Numbered from the stretch's first letter, positions 21,904-33,525 are shown. The stretch: DNA of 64,000 nt from Haemophilus parainfluenzae (GCF_003252755.1 NZ_QEPT01000007.1:39297-103296); one strand, 5' to 3'. A program made the numbers and translations. Notes: generated by a model not told the origin, from the letters alone.

Positions 21904-22848
21904 CTATCGACCAAATAATGAGGCCCAAAATCCTTTTTTATTTTCAACGTTCTTTTTCTTCGCTTCTTCCATTCTTTGTTTGACATAATTTACCCAAACT
22001 TGATGAGGGGCATCAAAATCAAATGATTTCATAAAATCATAAGGAATTTTATATTCTGCTAATGGATTTATATCAATCAATTCTTTGGGCGCTATAGGGC
22101 TATCAATACCCAAATCAAAACCGTGGATTGCTGCGATTTTGGCATACATTAAAACTTGCGGTTGCAAGTAAAAATCAAAATGTAAAAGCGTGTCTTTTGC
22201 TGCTCGTTTAGCAAACTTAAGGTCGAGTAATTTATCTAAAGCCTCTTGCATTCCTTTTATATTTTTATCTGCTAATGCCACATAAAATTCATGATCAGGA
22301 ATACGCTTTAAATCGCTACGGGCTTTTTTCTCATCATTTAAGAACGTGAGTGCGCGTTCTTTTAATAATTGCCAATCGCCACTTAACGCCAATAAAGTGT
22401 TCGCATTAAAAAAAGGTCTGGTATCAGTTCGTTTATAGGGAACTGAAATATCGACAATTTCATCACGATGTTTAATTAAATAATCAATTAACTTTTGATT
22501 ATCTGAAAGCAAACTCATAAAAAAGAAATTTGTATTAATTCCGTTGTACGCCCATTGAAAATCATATTTAGACAGAATCCCCAAGCAACCAGCAATAGAA
22601 GCATTTTCTTTAAATCCTGAAATATTATTTTCTAATAAATACTTAGAGGCTAATGCACGATGGAAATCATTTAAATAATGAATTAAAGAAAAAACATTAC
22701 CTGTAAAATTATCTATAGGAGCTAACGTTGAAAACAATTCTTTATGATTGAATTTAACATATTCCTCAACTCTAGCTAGAGTAAAATTCTTAGCTTCATC
22801 ATAGGTTTTAGCAATCTCACTACCTAAAAACACTTTATATTTTTCCAT
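21904..22848 (-). CDS. Imm49-like immunity family protein (putative)
   Basis: A 314-residue cytoplasmic protein without signal peptide or membrane segments, alpha-helical in character. Segments such as FQWAYNGINTNFFFMSLLSD, LALSGDWQLLKERALTFLND and HEFYVALADKNIKGMQEALD recall the Imm49 family of immunity proteins that accompany polymorphic toxins in Neisseria and Pasteurellaceae; I make this call from memory and it needs a profile search. It ends in a Lys-rich tail KKNVENKKGFWASLFGR. Its ATG lies 15 bases after the stop of a small ORF fragment that may be the end of a lost toxin gene. AT-rich, no uptake signals. Confidence 0.6.
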   Translation of the reverse strand: MEKYKVFLGSEIAKTYDEAKNFTLARVEEYVKFNHKELFSTLAPIDNFTGNVFSLIHYLNDFHRALASKYLLENNISGFKENASIAGCLGILSKYDFQWAYNGINTNFFFMSLLSDNQKLIDYLIKHRDEIVDISVPYKRTDTRPFFNANTLLALSGDWQLLKERALTFLNDEKKARSDLKRIPDHEFYVALADKNIKGMQEALDKLLDLKFAKRAAKDTLLHFDFYLQPQVLMYAKIAAIHGFDLGIDSPIAPKELIDINPLAEYKIPYDFMKSFDFDAPHQVWVNYVKQRMEEAKKKNVENKKGFWASLFGR

Positions 22849-22863
22849 ATTGACCTCGTATGA

Positions 22864-22990
22864 CTACTTCTTATTAGGAATTCTAACTGGTAATAACACA
22901 ACTTTACCATTTGATTTATCTACACCTGCTATAATAGTTGATTCACTTAACATAAGCATCGTTGAAAATACGAAAGTGCGGTCAAAATCG
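22864..22990 (-). pseudogene. Short C-terminal gene fragment upstream of the Imm49-like gene
   Basis: A minus-strand frame reads MLMLSESTIIAGVDKSNGKV and ends KVVLLPVRIPNKK with a stop at 22864, 15 bases before the Imm49-like ATG. The frame is open through the flanking uptake-signal hairpin but has no homology-bearing upstream part; the hairpin and then another gene follow at once. This is the layout expected when the toxin gene once upstream of an immunity gene has been deleted down to its last codons. The identity is unknown. Confidence 0.45.
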
Positions 22991-23012
22991 CTTGTGTTTT
23001 TGACCGCACTTT
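22973..23012 (-). terminator. Inverted uptake-signal pair, terminator of the 23.0-23.4 kb gene
   Basis: AAAGTGCGGTCAAAA and TTTTGACCGCACTTT surround a loop of about 10 bases, 12 bases after the stop of the minus-strand gene at 23025. It marks the border between core genes and the AT-rich immunity patch. Confidence 0.75.
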
Positions 23013-23024
23013 TTATTTTATCTA

Positions 23025-23408
23025 TCAACTATACTGCTGCCGATACTTCTCTAAATTATCTTGAAAATGCTGAATATAGTACTCGATATCTTTTTCTCGG
23101 TAGCCAAGAATTCGACCGATTTCACGTTCAACTTTAGGATCAAAACCATTCACAGTGCTTGCAGGAAGTAACACTTCCATCTGTTCAGCGAGTGCAAGAG
23201 ATTGAGGTAAATAGACAATAAAATCAGTTAAGCAAACATCATTTACATGACGTTGTACTGTTTTTGAATGAAGCATTCCTAGCTCAAGATAAGGGAGAAA
23301 GGCATCAGGAATACCAAGCTCCTGATTGAATAATGCCACTTGCTTTTCGCCCCTTAACATTAATTCCAGCTCCTTGCCTTCATGCGGCCCAAGAATACCT
23401 TTTTCCAT
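23025..23408 (-). CDS. Hypothetical protein
   Basis: A 127-residue soluble protein that I do not recognise. It starts MEKGILGPHEGKELELMLRG and has no signal peptide, membrane segment or cysteine cluster; the C-terminal third is charged and probably helical (KVEREIGRILGYREKDIEYY). AAAGGAATATTCTT before the ATG is a good ribosome binding site. It lies between tex and the immunity patch on the same strand, with terminators on both sides, so it is probably transcribed alone. GHEGKELELML-type N-termini occur in other conserved hypothetical proteins of Pasteurellaceae, but no function follows. Confidence 0.7.
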   Translation of the reverse strand: MEKGILGPHEGKELELMLRGEKQVALFNQELGIPDAFLPYLELGMLHSKTVQRHVNDVCLTDFIVYLPQSLALAEQMEVLLPASTVNGFDPKVEREIGRILGYREKDIEYYIQHFQDNLEKYRQQYS

Positions 23409-23433
23409 AAGAATATTCCTTTCGTTGAAATAA

Positions 23434-23468
23434 AAAAGGGGATTGGATGATTGACCAAATCCCCTTCA
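23434..23468 (-). terminator. Terminator of tex
   Basis: On the minus strand AAGGGGATTTGG pairs with CCAATCCCCTT (one bulge) around an 8-base loop and is followed by a run of six T residues. It lies 40 bases after the tex stop. Confidence 0.88.
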
Positions 23469-23510
23469 TTGTACGCCTATTTGGCCACAATGTTCATCTA
23501 AATGACGAAA

Positions 23511-25829
23511 TTATTTTTTCCAATTTTTCAACGCATCGGCAAAGGCATTACCCATTGCACTATTTCCTCTTGGATGACGATCTTGGCGAGGTGCATTACT
23601 TCTTGGTTTTGCACTTAAAGTGCGGTCAGATTTGCCGTCATTTTTGACCGCACTTTCATCTAATCGCATCGTCAACGCAATACGTTTACGCGGTACATCC
23701 ACTTCCAACACTTTCACTTTCACGATATCGCCCGTTTTCACCACTTGATGTGGATCTTCTACGAATTTATCGCTTAATGATGAAATATGTACTAAACCGT
23801 CTTGGTGAACACCAATATCCACAAATGCACCGAAGTTAGTCACATTGGTGACGGTACCTTCTAAAATCATACCTGGTTTTAAATCAGTGATTTCTTCCAC
23901 GCCTTCTGCGAATACTGCAGTTTTAAATTCACCACGCGGATCGCGCCCCGGTTTTTCCAACTCTTTGAAAATATCTTGAACGGTTGGTAAACCAAATTGC
24001 TCATCAATGAATTGTTTTGCATCAAGCTGACGTACTACACCGGCATTGCCCATTAAATCTTGGATAGATTGTGCCGTCGCTTGCAAGATTTTTTCAACCA
24101 CAGGATAAGCTTCTGGGTGAACACCCGAAGCATCAAGTGGATTTTTCCCGCCTGCAATACGCATAAAGCCCGCACATTGCTCAAAAGCTTTTGGCCCTAA
24201 ACGCGGCACTTTTTTCAATTCGCTACGGCTTTCAAAACGACCATTTTCATCTCGGTATTCCACAATATTTTGCGCTAAAGTTTTCGTCATTCCCGCCACG
24301 CGAGCAAGCAATGGCGCGGATGCTGTATTCAAATCCACACCCACCGCGTTTACACAGTCTTCCACCACCGCATCAAGTTTACGCGCAAGTTGGGTTTGGT
24401 TTACATCGTGCTGATATTGCCCTACACCAATGGCTTTCGGTTCAATTTTCACTAATTCTGCCAATGGATCTTGTAAACGACGTGCAATAGAGACCGCACC
24501 ACGTAAAGATACATCTAAATTCGGGAATTCATTTGCCGCAAATTCAGAAGCTGAATAAACCGATGCGCCCGCTTCACTCACCACGACAGTTTGTGGTTTA
24601 TTTTCTTTAATTTCTTTAATCACTTCTTTCGCAAAACGTTCAGTTTCACGAGAAGCCGTACCGTTACCAATGGCAATTAATTCCACGTTATGTTTACGGA
24701 TCAAGCTGAAAATAGCCACTTGCGCTTCGGCTTCACGCCCCGTGTGTGGATAAATGGTGGTGGTATCTAATAATTTACCTGTGTTATCCACCACAGCGAC
24801 TTTAACACCTGTACGTAAGCCTGGGTCCAAGCCCATGGTGCTTTTCGCGCCAGCCGGTGCCGCCATTAAAAGTGCGGTCAGATTTCTAGCAAAAACATCA
24901 ATGGCCTCTTCTTCCGCTTTTTCACGTAAACTTGCCATTAATTCCGTTTCTAAATGCAACGAAACTTTGATTTTCCATGTCCACGCAATCACTTGCTCAC
25001 GCCATTTATCTGCAGGCTGCCCCGTGAAACGGACACCTAAATAATCACGAATAATTTCTTCACAATAACTTTGACGACTTCCCTCTTCTGCATCAGGATC
25101 CGCATTTAAGCTTAATTGTAAAATGCCCTCATTACGTCCACGGAACATGGCTAATGCACGGTGAGAAGGCACATTTTTCAATAATTCTTGGTGGTCGAAA
25201 TAATCTTGGAATTTTGCGCCTTCCGTTTCTTTGCCTTCGATCACTTTGGATACAATAACGGCATTTTTCGCTAAATAATCACGGACTTTCGCTAATAAAC
25301 CCGCATCTTCAGCAAAACGCTCCATTAAAATATAGCGTGCACCATCAAGCGCGACTTTGGTGTCTGTTACGCCTTTATCAGCATTTACAAATTCAGCTGC
25401 TGCTGTTTCAGGATCATTCTTCGGCTCGTTCCAAAGTAAATCAGCCAATGGCTCAAGACCTGCTTCAATCGCAATTTGCCCTTTGGTGCGACGTTTTGGT
25501 TTGTATGGCAAATACAAATCTTCTAATTCAGTTTTGCTTTGTGTCGCATGGATTTTGTCACGTAATTCATCGGTCAATTTCCCTTGCTCTTCAATAGATT
25601 TCAAAATGGTTTGACGACGATCTTCTAATTCACGTAAATAAATTAAACGAGTTTCAAAATGACGAAGTTGAGTGTCATCCAAGCCACCTGTGGCTTCTTT
25701 ACGATAACGGGCGATAAATGGAATGGTGTTGCCATCATCTAATAATTGAATAGCGGCGAGGATTTGTTGGGGTTGAACGGTTAATTCTGCCGCAATAATT
25801 TGGCTAATTTGTTGATTTAACATTGTCAT
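23511..25829 (-). CDS. tex: Transcription accessory protein Tex (S1 RNA-binding)
   Basis: Tex is a large nucleic-acid-binding protein linked to transcription and toxin gene expression. The 772-residue protein has the N-terminal helical Tex domain ([19 protein letters not shown]), a YqgF/RNase H-like domain around [19 protein letters not shown], a helix-hairpin-helix region ([16 protein letters not shown], then [15 protein letters not shown]) and a C-terminal S1 domain ([20 protein letters not shown]). The tail beyond S1 is short and basic, and carries an inverted pair of uptake signals within the coding region. ATG at 25829 or 25823. Divergent from greB, as in other Pasteurellaceae. Confidence 0.96.
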   Translation of the reverse strand: MTMLNQQISQIIAAELTVQPQQILAAIQLLDDGNTIPFIARYRKEATGGLDDTQLRHFETRLIYLRELEDRRQTILKSIEEQGKLTDELRDKIHATQSKTELEDLYLPYKPKRRTKGQIAIEAGLEPLADLLWNEPKNDPETAAAEFVNADKGVTDTKVALDGARYILMERFAEDAGLLAKVRDYLAKNAVIVSKVIEGKETEGAKFQDYFDHQELLKNVPSHRALAMFRGRNEGILQLSLNADPDAEEGSRQSYCEEIIRDYLGVRFTGQPADKWREQVIAWTWKIKVSLHLETELMASLREKAEEEAIDVFARNLTALLMAAPAGAKSTMGLDPGLRTGVKVAVVDNTGKLLDTTTIYPHTGREAEAQVAIFSLIRKHNVELIAIGNGTASRETERFAKEVIKEIKENKPQTVVVSEAGASVYSASEFAANEFPNLDVSLRGAVSIARRLQDPLAELVKIEPKAIGVGQYQHDVNQTQLARKLDAVVEDCVNAVGVDLNTASAPLLARVAGMTKTLAQNIVEYRDENGRFESRSELKKVPRLGPKAFEQCAGFMRIAGGKNPLDASGVHPEAYPVVEKILQATAQSIQDLMGNAGVVRQLDAKQFIDEQFGLPTVQDIFKELEKPGRDPRGEFKTAVFAEGVEEITDLKPGMILEGTVTNVTNFGAFVDIGVHQDGLVHISSLSDKFVEDPHQVVKTGDIVKVKVLEVDVPRKRIALTMRLDESAVKNDGKSDRTLSAKPRSNAPRQDRHPRGNSAMGNAFADALKNWKK

Positions 25830-25929
25830 ACTTCTTTGTTATTAAAGGATTCGATAAAAACGGGAATAGAATACTGGTTTTAGACAACAGGCTCAAATAT
25901 AATTCAAAAAAATTTCTTTTATTTTTATC

Positions 25930-26406
25930 ATGGCAAAATCAAATTACATTACCCGTCAAGGCTGGCTTGCGCTTGACCAAGAACTTAAATTTTTGTGGAA
26001 AGAAGAACGTCCTAAAGTTACCCAAGCGGTTTCAGATGCTGCTGCGCTTGGTGACCGCAGTGAAAACGCAGAATATATTTACGGTAAACGTCGTTTACGT
26101 GAAATTGATCGCCGTGTGCGTTTCCTTTCCAAACGCTTAGAAGTGTTACAAATCGTGGATTACCACCCGAAACAAGAAGGCAAAGTGTTTTTCGGTGCCT
26201 GGGTTGAGCTAGAAGATGAAGAAGGTGAAGTGAAGCAATACCGCATTGTCGGCTGCGATGAATTCGATCCCGCTAAAAACTGGATTTCCATTGATTCTCC
26301 CGTCGCACGTGCCTTAATCGGAAAAGGCGTTGATGATGAAATTCATGTGGAAACCCCCTCAGGCAAAGTGGTGCTCTATGTGAACCGAATTTGGTATGAA
26401 AAATAG
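25930..26406 (+). CDS. greB: Transcription elongation factor GreB
   Basis: GreB reactivates backtracked RNA polymerase by stimulating transcript cleavage. The 158-residue protein has the N-terminal coiled coil (YITRQGWLALDQELKFLWKE; acidic tip in LGDRSENAEY near residue 42) and the C-terminal FKBP-like domain with a conserved SPVARALIGK segment. The KEERPKVTQAV sequence fits GreB rather than GreA. It stands alone, divergent from tex, and ends at an inverted-repeat terminator. Confidence 0.96.
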   Translation: MAKSNYITRQGWLALDQELKFLWKEERPKVTQAVSDAAALGDRSENAEYIYGKRRLREIDRRVRFLSKRLEVLQIVDYHPKQEGKVFFGAWVELEDEEGEVKQYRIVGCDEFDPAKNWISIDSPVARALIGKGVDDEIHVETPSGKVVLYVNRIWYEK

Positions 26407-26420
26407 CGAAGTAGAAAAAC

Positions 26421-26452
26421 AAAAGAGCGGTCAAAATTGACCGCTCTTTTTT
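26421..26452 (+). terminator. Terminator between greB and deoD (USS variant)
   Basis: AAAAGAGCGGTCAA and TTGACCGCTCTTTT form a 14-base-pair stem with a two-base centre, followed by a T-run. The arms carry the AAGAGCGGT variant. It serves convergent greB and deoD. Confidence 0.92.
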
Positions 26453-26471
26453 ATTCTATCAATCGGATAAA

Positions 26472-27188
26472 TTATGCTTTATCACCAATTAATACAGACT
26501 CTAACGCAATTTCAATCATATCATTGAAGGTTAATTGGCGTTCTTCTGCTGTAGTTTGTTCGTGTGTACGAATATGGTCTGAAACGGTACAGATACAAAG
26601 TGCTTTTGCACCATATTCTGCTGCTACGCCATAGATACCAGCCGCTTCCATTTCTACGCCTAAGATGCCGTATTTTTCCATCACATCAAACATTTCGAAA
26701 TCTGGCGTGTAGAATAGGTCTGCAGAGAAAAGATTCCCTACGCGAACTTGCTTACCTTTTTCTTTCGCAGCTTGAACCGCTGCTTGTGCCATATCAAAAT
26801 CAGCAATTGCAGCAAAATCGTTATCTTTGAAACGGATACGGTTTACTTTTGAATCAGTACATGCTCCAAGGCCGATGATAACATCACGTACTTTAACGTC
26901 CATACGTACGGCACCACAAGAACCAACACGGATGATTTTTTTCACGCCGTATTCAGTAATTAATTCTTTCGCATAAATTGAGCAAGATGGGATACCCATA
27001 CCGTGACCCATAACAGAGATACGACGACCTTTATAAGTACCGGTATAACCCAACATATTGCGAACGTTAGTCACTTCTTTCGCATCTTCTAAGAATGTTT
27101 CAGCAATATATTTTGCACGAAGCGGATCGCCTGGCATTAACACAACATCTGCAAATGCGCCTTCAGGAGCGTTAATATGTGGAGTCAT
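26472..27188 (-). CDS. deoD: Purine nucleoside phosphorylase DeoD-type
   Basis: DeoD splits purine (deoxy)nucleosides with phosphate, for salvage. The 238-residue protein has the hexameric PNP motifs [20 protein letters not shown], the phosphate-binding [16 protein letters not shown], and [13 protein letters not shown] with the ribose-binding Met-Glu. It lies downstream of the nucleoside transporter nupC on the same strand, so uptake and cleavage are coupled by position. A PurR-type box lies about 40 bases upstream of the ATG, and a hairpin separates it from nupC. Confidence 0.97.
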   Translation of the reverse strand: MTPHINAPEGAFADVVLMPGDPLRAKYIAETFLEDAKEVTNVRNMLGYTGTYKGRRISVMGHGMGIPSCSIYAKELITEYGVKKIIRVGSCGAVRMDVKVRDVIIGLGACTDSKVNRIRFKDNDFAAIADFDMAQAAVQAAKEKGKQVRVGNLFSADLFYTPDFEMFDVMEKYGILGVEMEAAGIYGVAAEYGAKALCICTVSDHIRTHEQTTAEERQLTFNDMIEIALESVLIGDKA

Positions 27189-27224
27189 TGTTTTTTCCTC
27201 TTGTTGATAAATAAAAAGTCATTT

Positions 27225-27240
27225 AAGCAAACGTTTTCGC
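27225..27240 (-). promoter_or_regulatory. PurR-type box upstream of deoD
   Basis: AAGCAAACGTTTTCGC matches the purine repressor operator ACGCAAACGTTTTCGT at 14 of 16 positions. It lies about 37 bases before the deoD start, in the nupC-deoD gap. Regulation of deoD by PurR here is inferred. Confidence 0.6.
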
Positions 27241-27253
27241 TTGCTTTAAAGTA

Positions 27254-27280
27254 CAACACCACGAATGATTCGTGGTGTTG
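27254..27280 (-). terminator. Strong hairpin between nupC and deoD
   Basis: CAACACCACGAAT and ATTCGTGGTGTTG are perfectly complementary around one central base, giving a stem of 11-12 base pairs. There is no T-run on the minus strand, so it is as likely a stability or processing element as a terminator. Confidence 0.6.
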
Positions 27281-27316
27281 AGAGATAAAGTGCGGTCAAA
27301 ATTCACCACATTTTAA

Positions 27317-28564
27317 TTACATTGCTACGCCGCTTAACTCGATGAATAAACCTGCGATAGTCGCACTCATTAAGTTAGCTAATGTACCCGCTACAACTGC
27401 TTTTAAACCTAAGCGCGCAACATCACCACGACGATTTGGTGCCATACCACCGATACCACCGATTAAGATTGCGATAGAGCTGAAGTTAGCAAAACCACAT
27501 AATGCGAAAGTAATGATGGCTTTAGTTTTTTCACTTAATACAACTGCTGTATCTGGTTGTAAGTATTTCGCGAACTCTAAGTAACCCACGAATTCATTTA
27601 CGGCTAATTTCATACCAATCATTTGACCCGCGATTGCAGATTCATCCCAAGATACACCAATTAAGTAGGCTAATGGTTTGAAGATCCAACCAAAGATTGA
27701 TTGTAATGTTAAATCACCGTAACCGAACCAGCCGCCTACACCACCTAAAATACCATTAACTAAAGCAATTAAACCCACGAACGCGATTAACATCGCACCT
27801 ACGTTTAACGCTAATTGCATACCGGCACTAGCACCACCCGCCATGGCCTCAAGCACGTTGGTTGGTTTTTCGCTATCATCCGTTTCAGGTTGTTTATCGT
27901 TAAATTGTTCAGTTTGTGGGAATAAAATTTTCGCAAATAATAAACCTGCTGGTGCAGCCATGAAAGATGCTGCGATTAAGTAAGTCAACGGCACGCCCAT
28001 TCCTGCATAACCTGCCATGACTGAGCCCGCGATAGAAGCTGTACCACCCGCCATAATAGCGAACAATTCAGATTGGGTCATATTTTTAATGTAAGGACGA
28101 ACCACTAAAGGTGCTTCAGTTTGACCAACGAAGATATTCGCTGCTGCAGACATTGATTCTGCTTTAGATGTACCTAACGCCGCTTGCAATGCACCACCAA
28201 TCACTTTGATGACAACTTGCATAATGCCTAAGTAATAAAGCACAGAAATTAAACCAGAGAAAAAGACGATGATTGGTAACACTTTCACCGCAAAGATAAA
28301 GCCGGCATTTGAAGGATCCGCTAAGCCACCAAAGACGAAGTTAATCCCTTCATTACCATAGGCGATAACATTTGATACACCATTTGCTGTCGCTTGTAAT
28401 GCATCGCGACCAAACGGCACATACAAAATAAGGGCCGCAAATCCGATTTGGATCGCCAAAGCCCCTAATACAGTACGTAAATTAATCGCCTTACGATTAT
28501 TTGAAAATAATACGGCAATGATCAGTAATACGACAATGCCTAAAACGCTACCTAAAATACCCAT
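27317..28564 (-). CDS. nupC: NupC-family concentrative nucleoside transporter
   Basis: A 415-residue inner-membrane protein with about ten hydrophobic segments, importing nucleosides with an ion gradient. The CNT family patterns are present: [35 protein letters not shown] and [13 protein letters not shown] near the C-terminus, with [17 protein letters not shown]. In Haemophilus, nucleoside uptake also supplies the nicotinamide riboside route, but other carriers serve that. It is transcribed before deoD and after the yjjW-like gene on the same strand. Confidence 0.94.
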   Translation of the reverse strand: MGILGSVLGIVVLLIIAVLFSNNRKAINLRTVLGALAIQIGFAALILYVPFGRDALQATANGVSNVIAYGNEGINFVFGGLADPSNAGFIFAVKVLPIIVFFSGLISVLYYLGIMQVVIKVIGGALQAALGTSKAESMSAAANIFVGQTEAPLVVRPYIKNMTQSELFAIMAGGTASIAGSVMAGYAGMGVPLTYLIAASFMAAPAGLLFAKILFPQTEQFNDKQPETDDSEKPTNVLEAMAGGASAGMQLALNVGAMLIAFVGLIALVNGILGGVGGWFGYGDLTLQSIFGWIFKPLAYLIGVSWDESAIAGQMIGMKLAVNEFVGYLEFAKYLQPDTAVVLSEKTKAIITFALCGFANFSSIAILIGGIGGMAPNRRGDVARLGLKAVVAGTLANLMSATIAGLFIELSGVAM

Positions 28565-28670
28565 TTTTTTCCCCTAGGTTGGTTAGATAAGTAAGTGAAT
28601 AAAATTGTCCTATTCTACTTGTTTTTCGGTAAAAAGTCGGAATATTTTTACTCCTTTTTGTCATGTTTGC

Positions 28671-29459
28671 TTATAAAATGGTCACAATTTTGGTCAGACC
28701 ACAAGATTTCGCATAGTTTTCAAGCGTTTGGGTCTGTTCAACAGTTGGGACATAAGGCGTGAGTCCTTCGGCATCTCGTGCACCTTTTGTGTGCATTCGA
28801 ATAATTTTCAACAAGACATCCGGATAGTCTTTCAATAAGGCTGCGACCTTTTCCACCAATTTTTCTGCATCAAAAAAATTCACCACATAAACTAACCGCA
28901 CTTCTTCCACTTTATTCAATGGTAATAATTGCGCCAAGTTCTTCAAATTGCGATCTAAGTTTTCTTGCTTGATATGTTGATGAGTGGGGATGATGTTTTT
29001 CGGGACAATGCCTTGACGATTTTGTCTATCAAAGCACAAATGTTGTAGGCCAAGTCCTTCTCCTTTCAAATCAAAGAGAAATTTGTCTGTAACCTCAATT
29101 AAAGGACGAATTGCGTCAAATTCAAAGAAACCACTGCTATCTAAATAGCAAGTTAGCCCTTCCTCACGTAGTTTTTGAAACAATGGAACAAGCTTTTTAT
29201 GATGAATAGTAGGTTCCCCGCCAGAAACTGTCACACCACGAATGAAAGGAACTGCATCCATTACTTGCTCATACAAATACTGCAGGCTGACTTGATGAGC
29301 GCCTTCTGCATAGCGAGGAATGGTTTCTGGATTATGGCAATAAAGGCAGTTTAACTTACAACCTTGTAAGAAAATACTGGTGCGATTCCCCTGCCCTTCT
29401 ACATTAGAAAAAGGAATAATACGATGCAGGGGAACATAAATATCAGAAAGTGCGGTCAC
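28671..29459 (-). CDS. yjjW: Glycyl-radical enzyme activase, YjjW family (radical SAM)
   Basis: A 262-residue radical SAM protein that should introduce a glycyl radical into a partner enzyme. The cluster motif CKLNCLYC lies near residue 34, preceded by EGQGNRTSIFLQG as in PflA and YjjW; VTVSGGEPTIHH is the SAM-binding GGE motif. Unlike E. coli YjjW it lacks the eight-cysteine ferredoxin insert after the cluster motif. The expected partner (YjjI type) is not adjacent: nupC lies downstream and a DUF406 gene upstream. An uptake signal overlaps its first codons (VTALSD region). Confidence 0.85.
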   Translation of the reverse strand: MTALSDIYVPLHRIIPFSNVEGQGNRTSIFLQGCKLNCLYCHNPETIPRYAEGAHQVSLQYLYEQVMDAVPFIRGVTVSGGEPTIHHKKLVPLFQKLREEGLTCYLDSSGFFEFDAIRPLIEVTDKFLFDLKGEGLGLQHLCFDRQNRQGIVPKNIIPTHQHIKQENLDRNLKNLAQLLPLNKVEEVRLVYVVNFFDAEKLVEKVAALLKDYPDVLLKIIRMHTKGARDAEGLTPYVPTVEQTQTLENYAKSCGLTKIVTIL

Positions 29460-29491
29460 AAAAAACGCTATTTTCTAAAGTAAGTTATCAC

Positions 29492-29782
29492 TTACACAAG
29501 CTTCATTTGGAAAATCACTAATTCCGCTTGGCAGCAGAATGTGAAAACCGCTTTAAGTACATATCCCTCTTCAACCTGTTGAATTTCAGATTGAATTTGA
29601 CAAGGTTCACTTTCTACATCACGCGCTTTTAATGTGAAATATTCCAATGCGCCTTCTGCATCTTGACGAGTCGCGTAAAACTGTTCGATAGGTAAACTAC
29701 AATCACTGTTATCAAACAATGATTTCATATCGAAAGTATTACAGCCTACGCATTCAATTGGTTTTTCAGTTTGAATGGCCAT
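29492..29782 (-). CDS. YfcZ/YiiS family (DUF406) protein
   Basis: From the ATG at 29782, preceded by AAGGAGAAAAAG, the protein is 96 residues and starts [19 protein letters not shown] longer reading overlaps the trpS 3' end and has no ribosome binding site. The conserved N-terminal CxxC (ECVGC), [18 protein letters not shown] and the [17 protein letters not shown] tail identify the YfcZ/YiiS family of small proteins of unknown role. Cysteines at both ends could bind a metal. It lies after the trpS terminator on the same strand. Confidence 0.85.
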   Translation of the reverse strand: MAIQTEKPIECVGCNTFDMKSLFDNSDCSLPIEQFYATRQDAEGALEYFTLKARDVESEPCQIQSEIQQVEEGYVLKAVFTFCCQAELVIFQMKLV

Positions 29783-29800
29783 CTTTTTCTCCTTATCTAA

Positions 29801-29826
29801 AAAAGCCGTGATATAACACGGCTTAT
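29801..29826 (-). terminator. Terminator of trpS
   Basis: AAGCCGTG and CACGGCTT pair around a 6-base loop; on the minus strand the stem is followed by TTTTTT. It lies 12 bases after the trpS stop. Confidence 0.9.
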
Positions 29827-29837
29827 TAAGTTTAAAA

Positions 29838-30842
29838 TTATTTTGCTGCAACAAAGCCGACGGCTTCGTACACTTTGGCAAGGGTTTCTTTCGCTCTTGC
29901 GCGGGCTTTTTCTGCACCTTGACGTAAAATCTCGTCTAAAAGTGCTTCATCGTTACGATATTGATAGAAACGTTCTTGTAAACCCGCAAGTAAATTTGAC
30001 ACTTCGTCAGCCACGGCTGTTTTTAAGTGTCCGTACATTTTGCCTTCAAATTCTTTTTCAAGGTCTGCCACAGATTTATCTGTTACCGCAGAAAGAATAT
30101 CTAATAAGTTAGACACACCCGCTTTGTTTTTCACGTCATAACGTACAACAGGTGGTTCATCAGAGTCTGTTACCGCACGTTTGATTTTTTTCGCTACCGA
30201 TTTAGGATCTTCAAGCAAAGTCACCACGTTATTACGGTTATCATCAGATTTAGACATTTTTTTATCAGGATCTTGCAAAGACATAATACGCGCACCGGCT
30301 TTGCCTAAGAAGATTTCAGGGATCGTGAAAATATCACCATAAAGGGCATTAAAACGAGCCGCAATATCACGGGTAATTTCTAAATGTTGTTTTTGGTCAT
30401 CCCCTACCGGCACGCTTTTTGCTTGATAAAGTAAGATATCTGCCGCCATTAAAACCGGATAATCAAATAACCCCACGTTAATATTTTCGGCATAACGTGC
30501 TGATTTATCTTTAAATTGAGTCATACGGCTCATTTCACCAAAATAGGTGTAGCAGTTTAATACCCAGCTTAGTTGAGTATGTTCTGGTACATGAGATTGC
30601 ACGAAGATCGTGCTTTTATTCGGATCAATGCCACAAGCCAAATAAAGGGCGAGCACATCAAGAGTTGCCTTGCGAAGTGCCGTAGGGTCTTGACGTACAG
30701 TGATGGCATGTAAATCCACCACACAGAAAATACACTCATAATCGTCTTGCATTTTCACCCAGTTGCGAAGTGCACCTAAATAATTCCCGATAGTTAATTC
30801 GCCGGAAGGCTGCACGCCACTGAATACAATTGGTTTTGTCAT
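29838..30842 (-). CDS. trpS: Tryptophanyl-tRNA synthetase
   Basis: TrpS charges tRNA-Trp. The 334-residue protein is a class I synthetase with the HIGH-like motif in [20 protein letters not shown] (TIGN) and KMSKS in [15 protein letters not shown]. Length matches the bacterial family. It is divergent from hflD-purB and ends at its own terminator. No TRAP or leader control is visible upstream. Confidence 0.98.
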   Translation of the reverse strand: MTKPIVFSGVQPSGELTIGNYLGALRNWVKMQDDYECIFCVVDLHAITVRQDPTALRKATLDVLALYLACGIDPNKSTIFVQSHVPEHTQLSWVLNCYTYFGEMSRMTQFKDKSARYAENINVGLFDYPVLMAADILLYQAKSVPVGDDQKQHLEITRDIAARFNALYGDIFTIPEIFLGKAGARIMSLQDPDKKMSKSDDNRNNVVTLLEDPKSVAKKIKRAVTDSDEPPVVRYDVKNKAGVSNLLDILSAVTDKSVADLEKEFEGKMYGHLKTAVADEVSNLLAGLQERFYQYRNDEALLDEILRQGAEKARARAKETLAKVYEAVGFVAAK

Positions 30843-30982
30843 TGGTTATCCTTTTATTCTATAAACTGAATTGGCGCTATGATAACAAAAGATAGGGCGT
30901 TTTTTAATGATTGAGTTCAAAACAATGTGTAAAAATGCTATATTACGCCAAAAATTTCTGCAGCTCACAATTTATAATCCCA

Positions 30983-32990
<2,008 letters not shown>

Positions 32991-32997
32991 AAAACAA

Positions 32998-33070
32998 AAG
33001 GGCATCTTTTCATGCCCTTAAAAAATCAAAGTGCGGTCAAAAACATCTTATATTTTGACCGCACTTTTTT
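32998..33070 (+). terminator. Double hairpin after purB (small stem plus uptake-signal dyad)
   Basis: First AAGGGCAT pairs with ATGCCCTT; then AAAGTGCGGTCAAAA pairs with TTTTGACCGCACTTT across 13 bases and is followed by T residues. Together they separate purB from the convergent PACE gene. Confidence 0.85.
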
Positions 33071-33092
33071 ATTTCTTCTCTTACCTATTGCA

Positions 33093-33506
33093 TCATTCAT
33101 GCTTAATAAACAGCAATCGTGCGTGATCATACACCCAATTAAAAATAAAGGTATAAACGGTCACCATCACCGTTAAGCTGAAATCCATCATAAAAGCTGT
33201 AATCCAATCCACTTTTAAAAAGTAAGCAATGATCGGCATGGTGAAAATAAGCAAACCGCCCTCAAATGAAATGGCATGTAAAGTACGAAATATGACGCCT
33301 CGCTTTTCTCTCGGCCCCGTAAACACTTTATCAAGAAAATAATTAAAAACGAGATTCCATAGCATGGCGGTTAAGGAAACCAATACCATGGATCCAAAGA
33401 GAATAGAAACACTTTCTTCTGTAAAGAAATACAAAGCGAAAACAGAAAGCAACACAACCGTGGTTTCAAACAAGATTGCGTGAAAAAGTCGCTCAAGAAA
33501 ACTCAT
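33093..33506 (-). CDS. PACE-family efflux transporter
   Basis: A 137-residue inner-membrane protein with four segments arranged as two similar halves, the layout of the proteobacterial antimicrobial compound efflux (PACE, formerly BTP) family. Family patterns: ERLFHAILFE at the start with the conserved membrane Glu, MLWNLVFNYFLDK, RTLHAISFEGGL, and TFIFNWVYD. Relatives such as AceI export chlorhexidine and natural polyamines. Its neighbour potD, a polyamine-binding protein, makes a polyamine-related role attractive but unproven. Confidence 0.85.
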   Translation of the reverse strand: MSFLERLFHAILFETTVVLLSVFALYFFTEESVSILFGSMVLVSLTAMLWNLVFNYFLDKVFTGPREKRGVIFRTLHAISFEGGLLIFTMPIIAYFLKVDWITAFMMDFSLTVMVTVYTFIFNWVYDHARLLFIKHE

Positions 33507-33525
33507 TTGTCATCCTTTACAAAGC

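Noticed and set aside
22850..23137. Plus-strand 95-residue ORF beside the immunity patch
   Set aside because: It runs through a USS hairpin and the antisense of the 127-residue gene; its middle encodes nothing protein-like and it has no good ribosome binding site.
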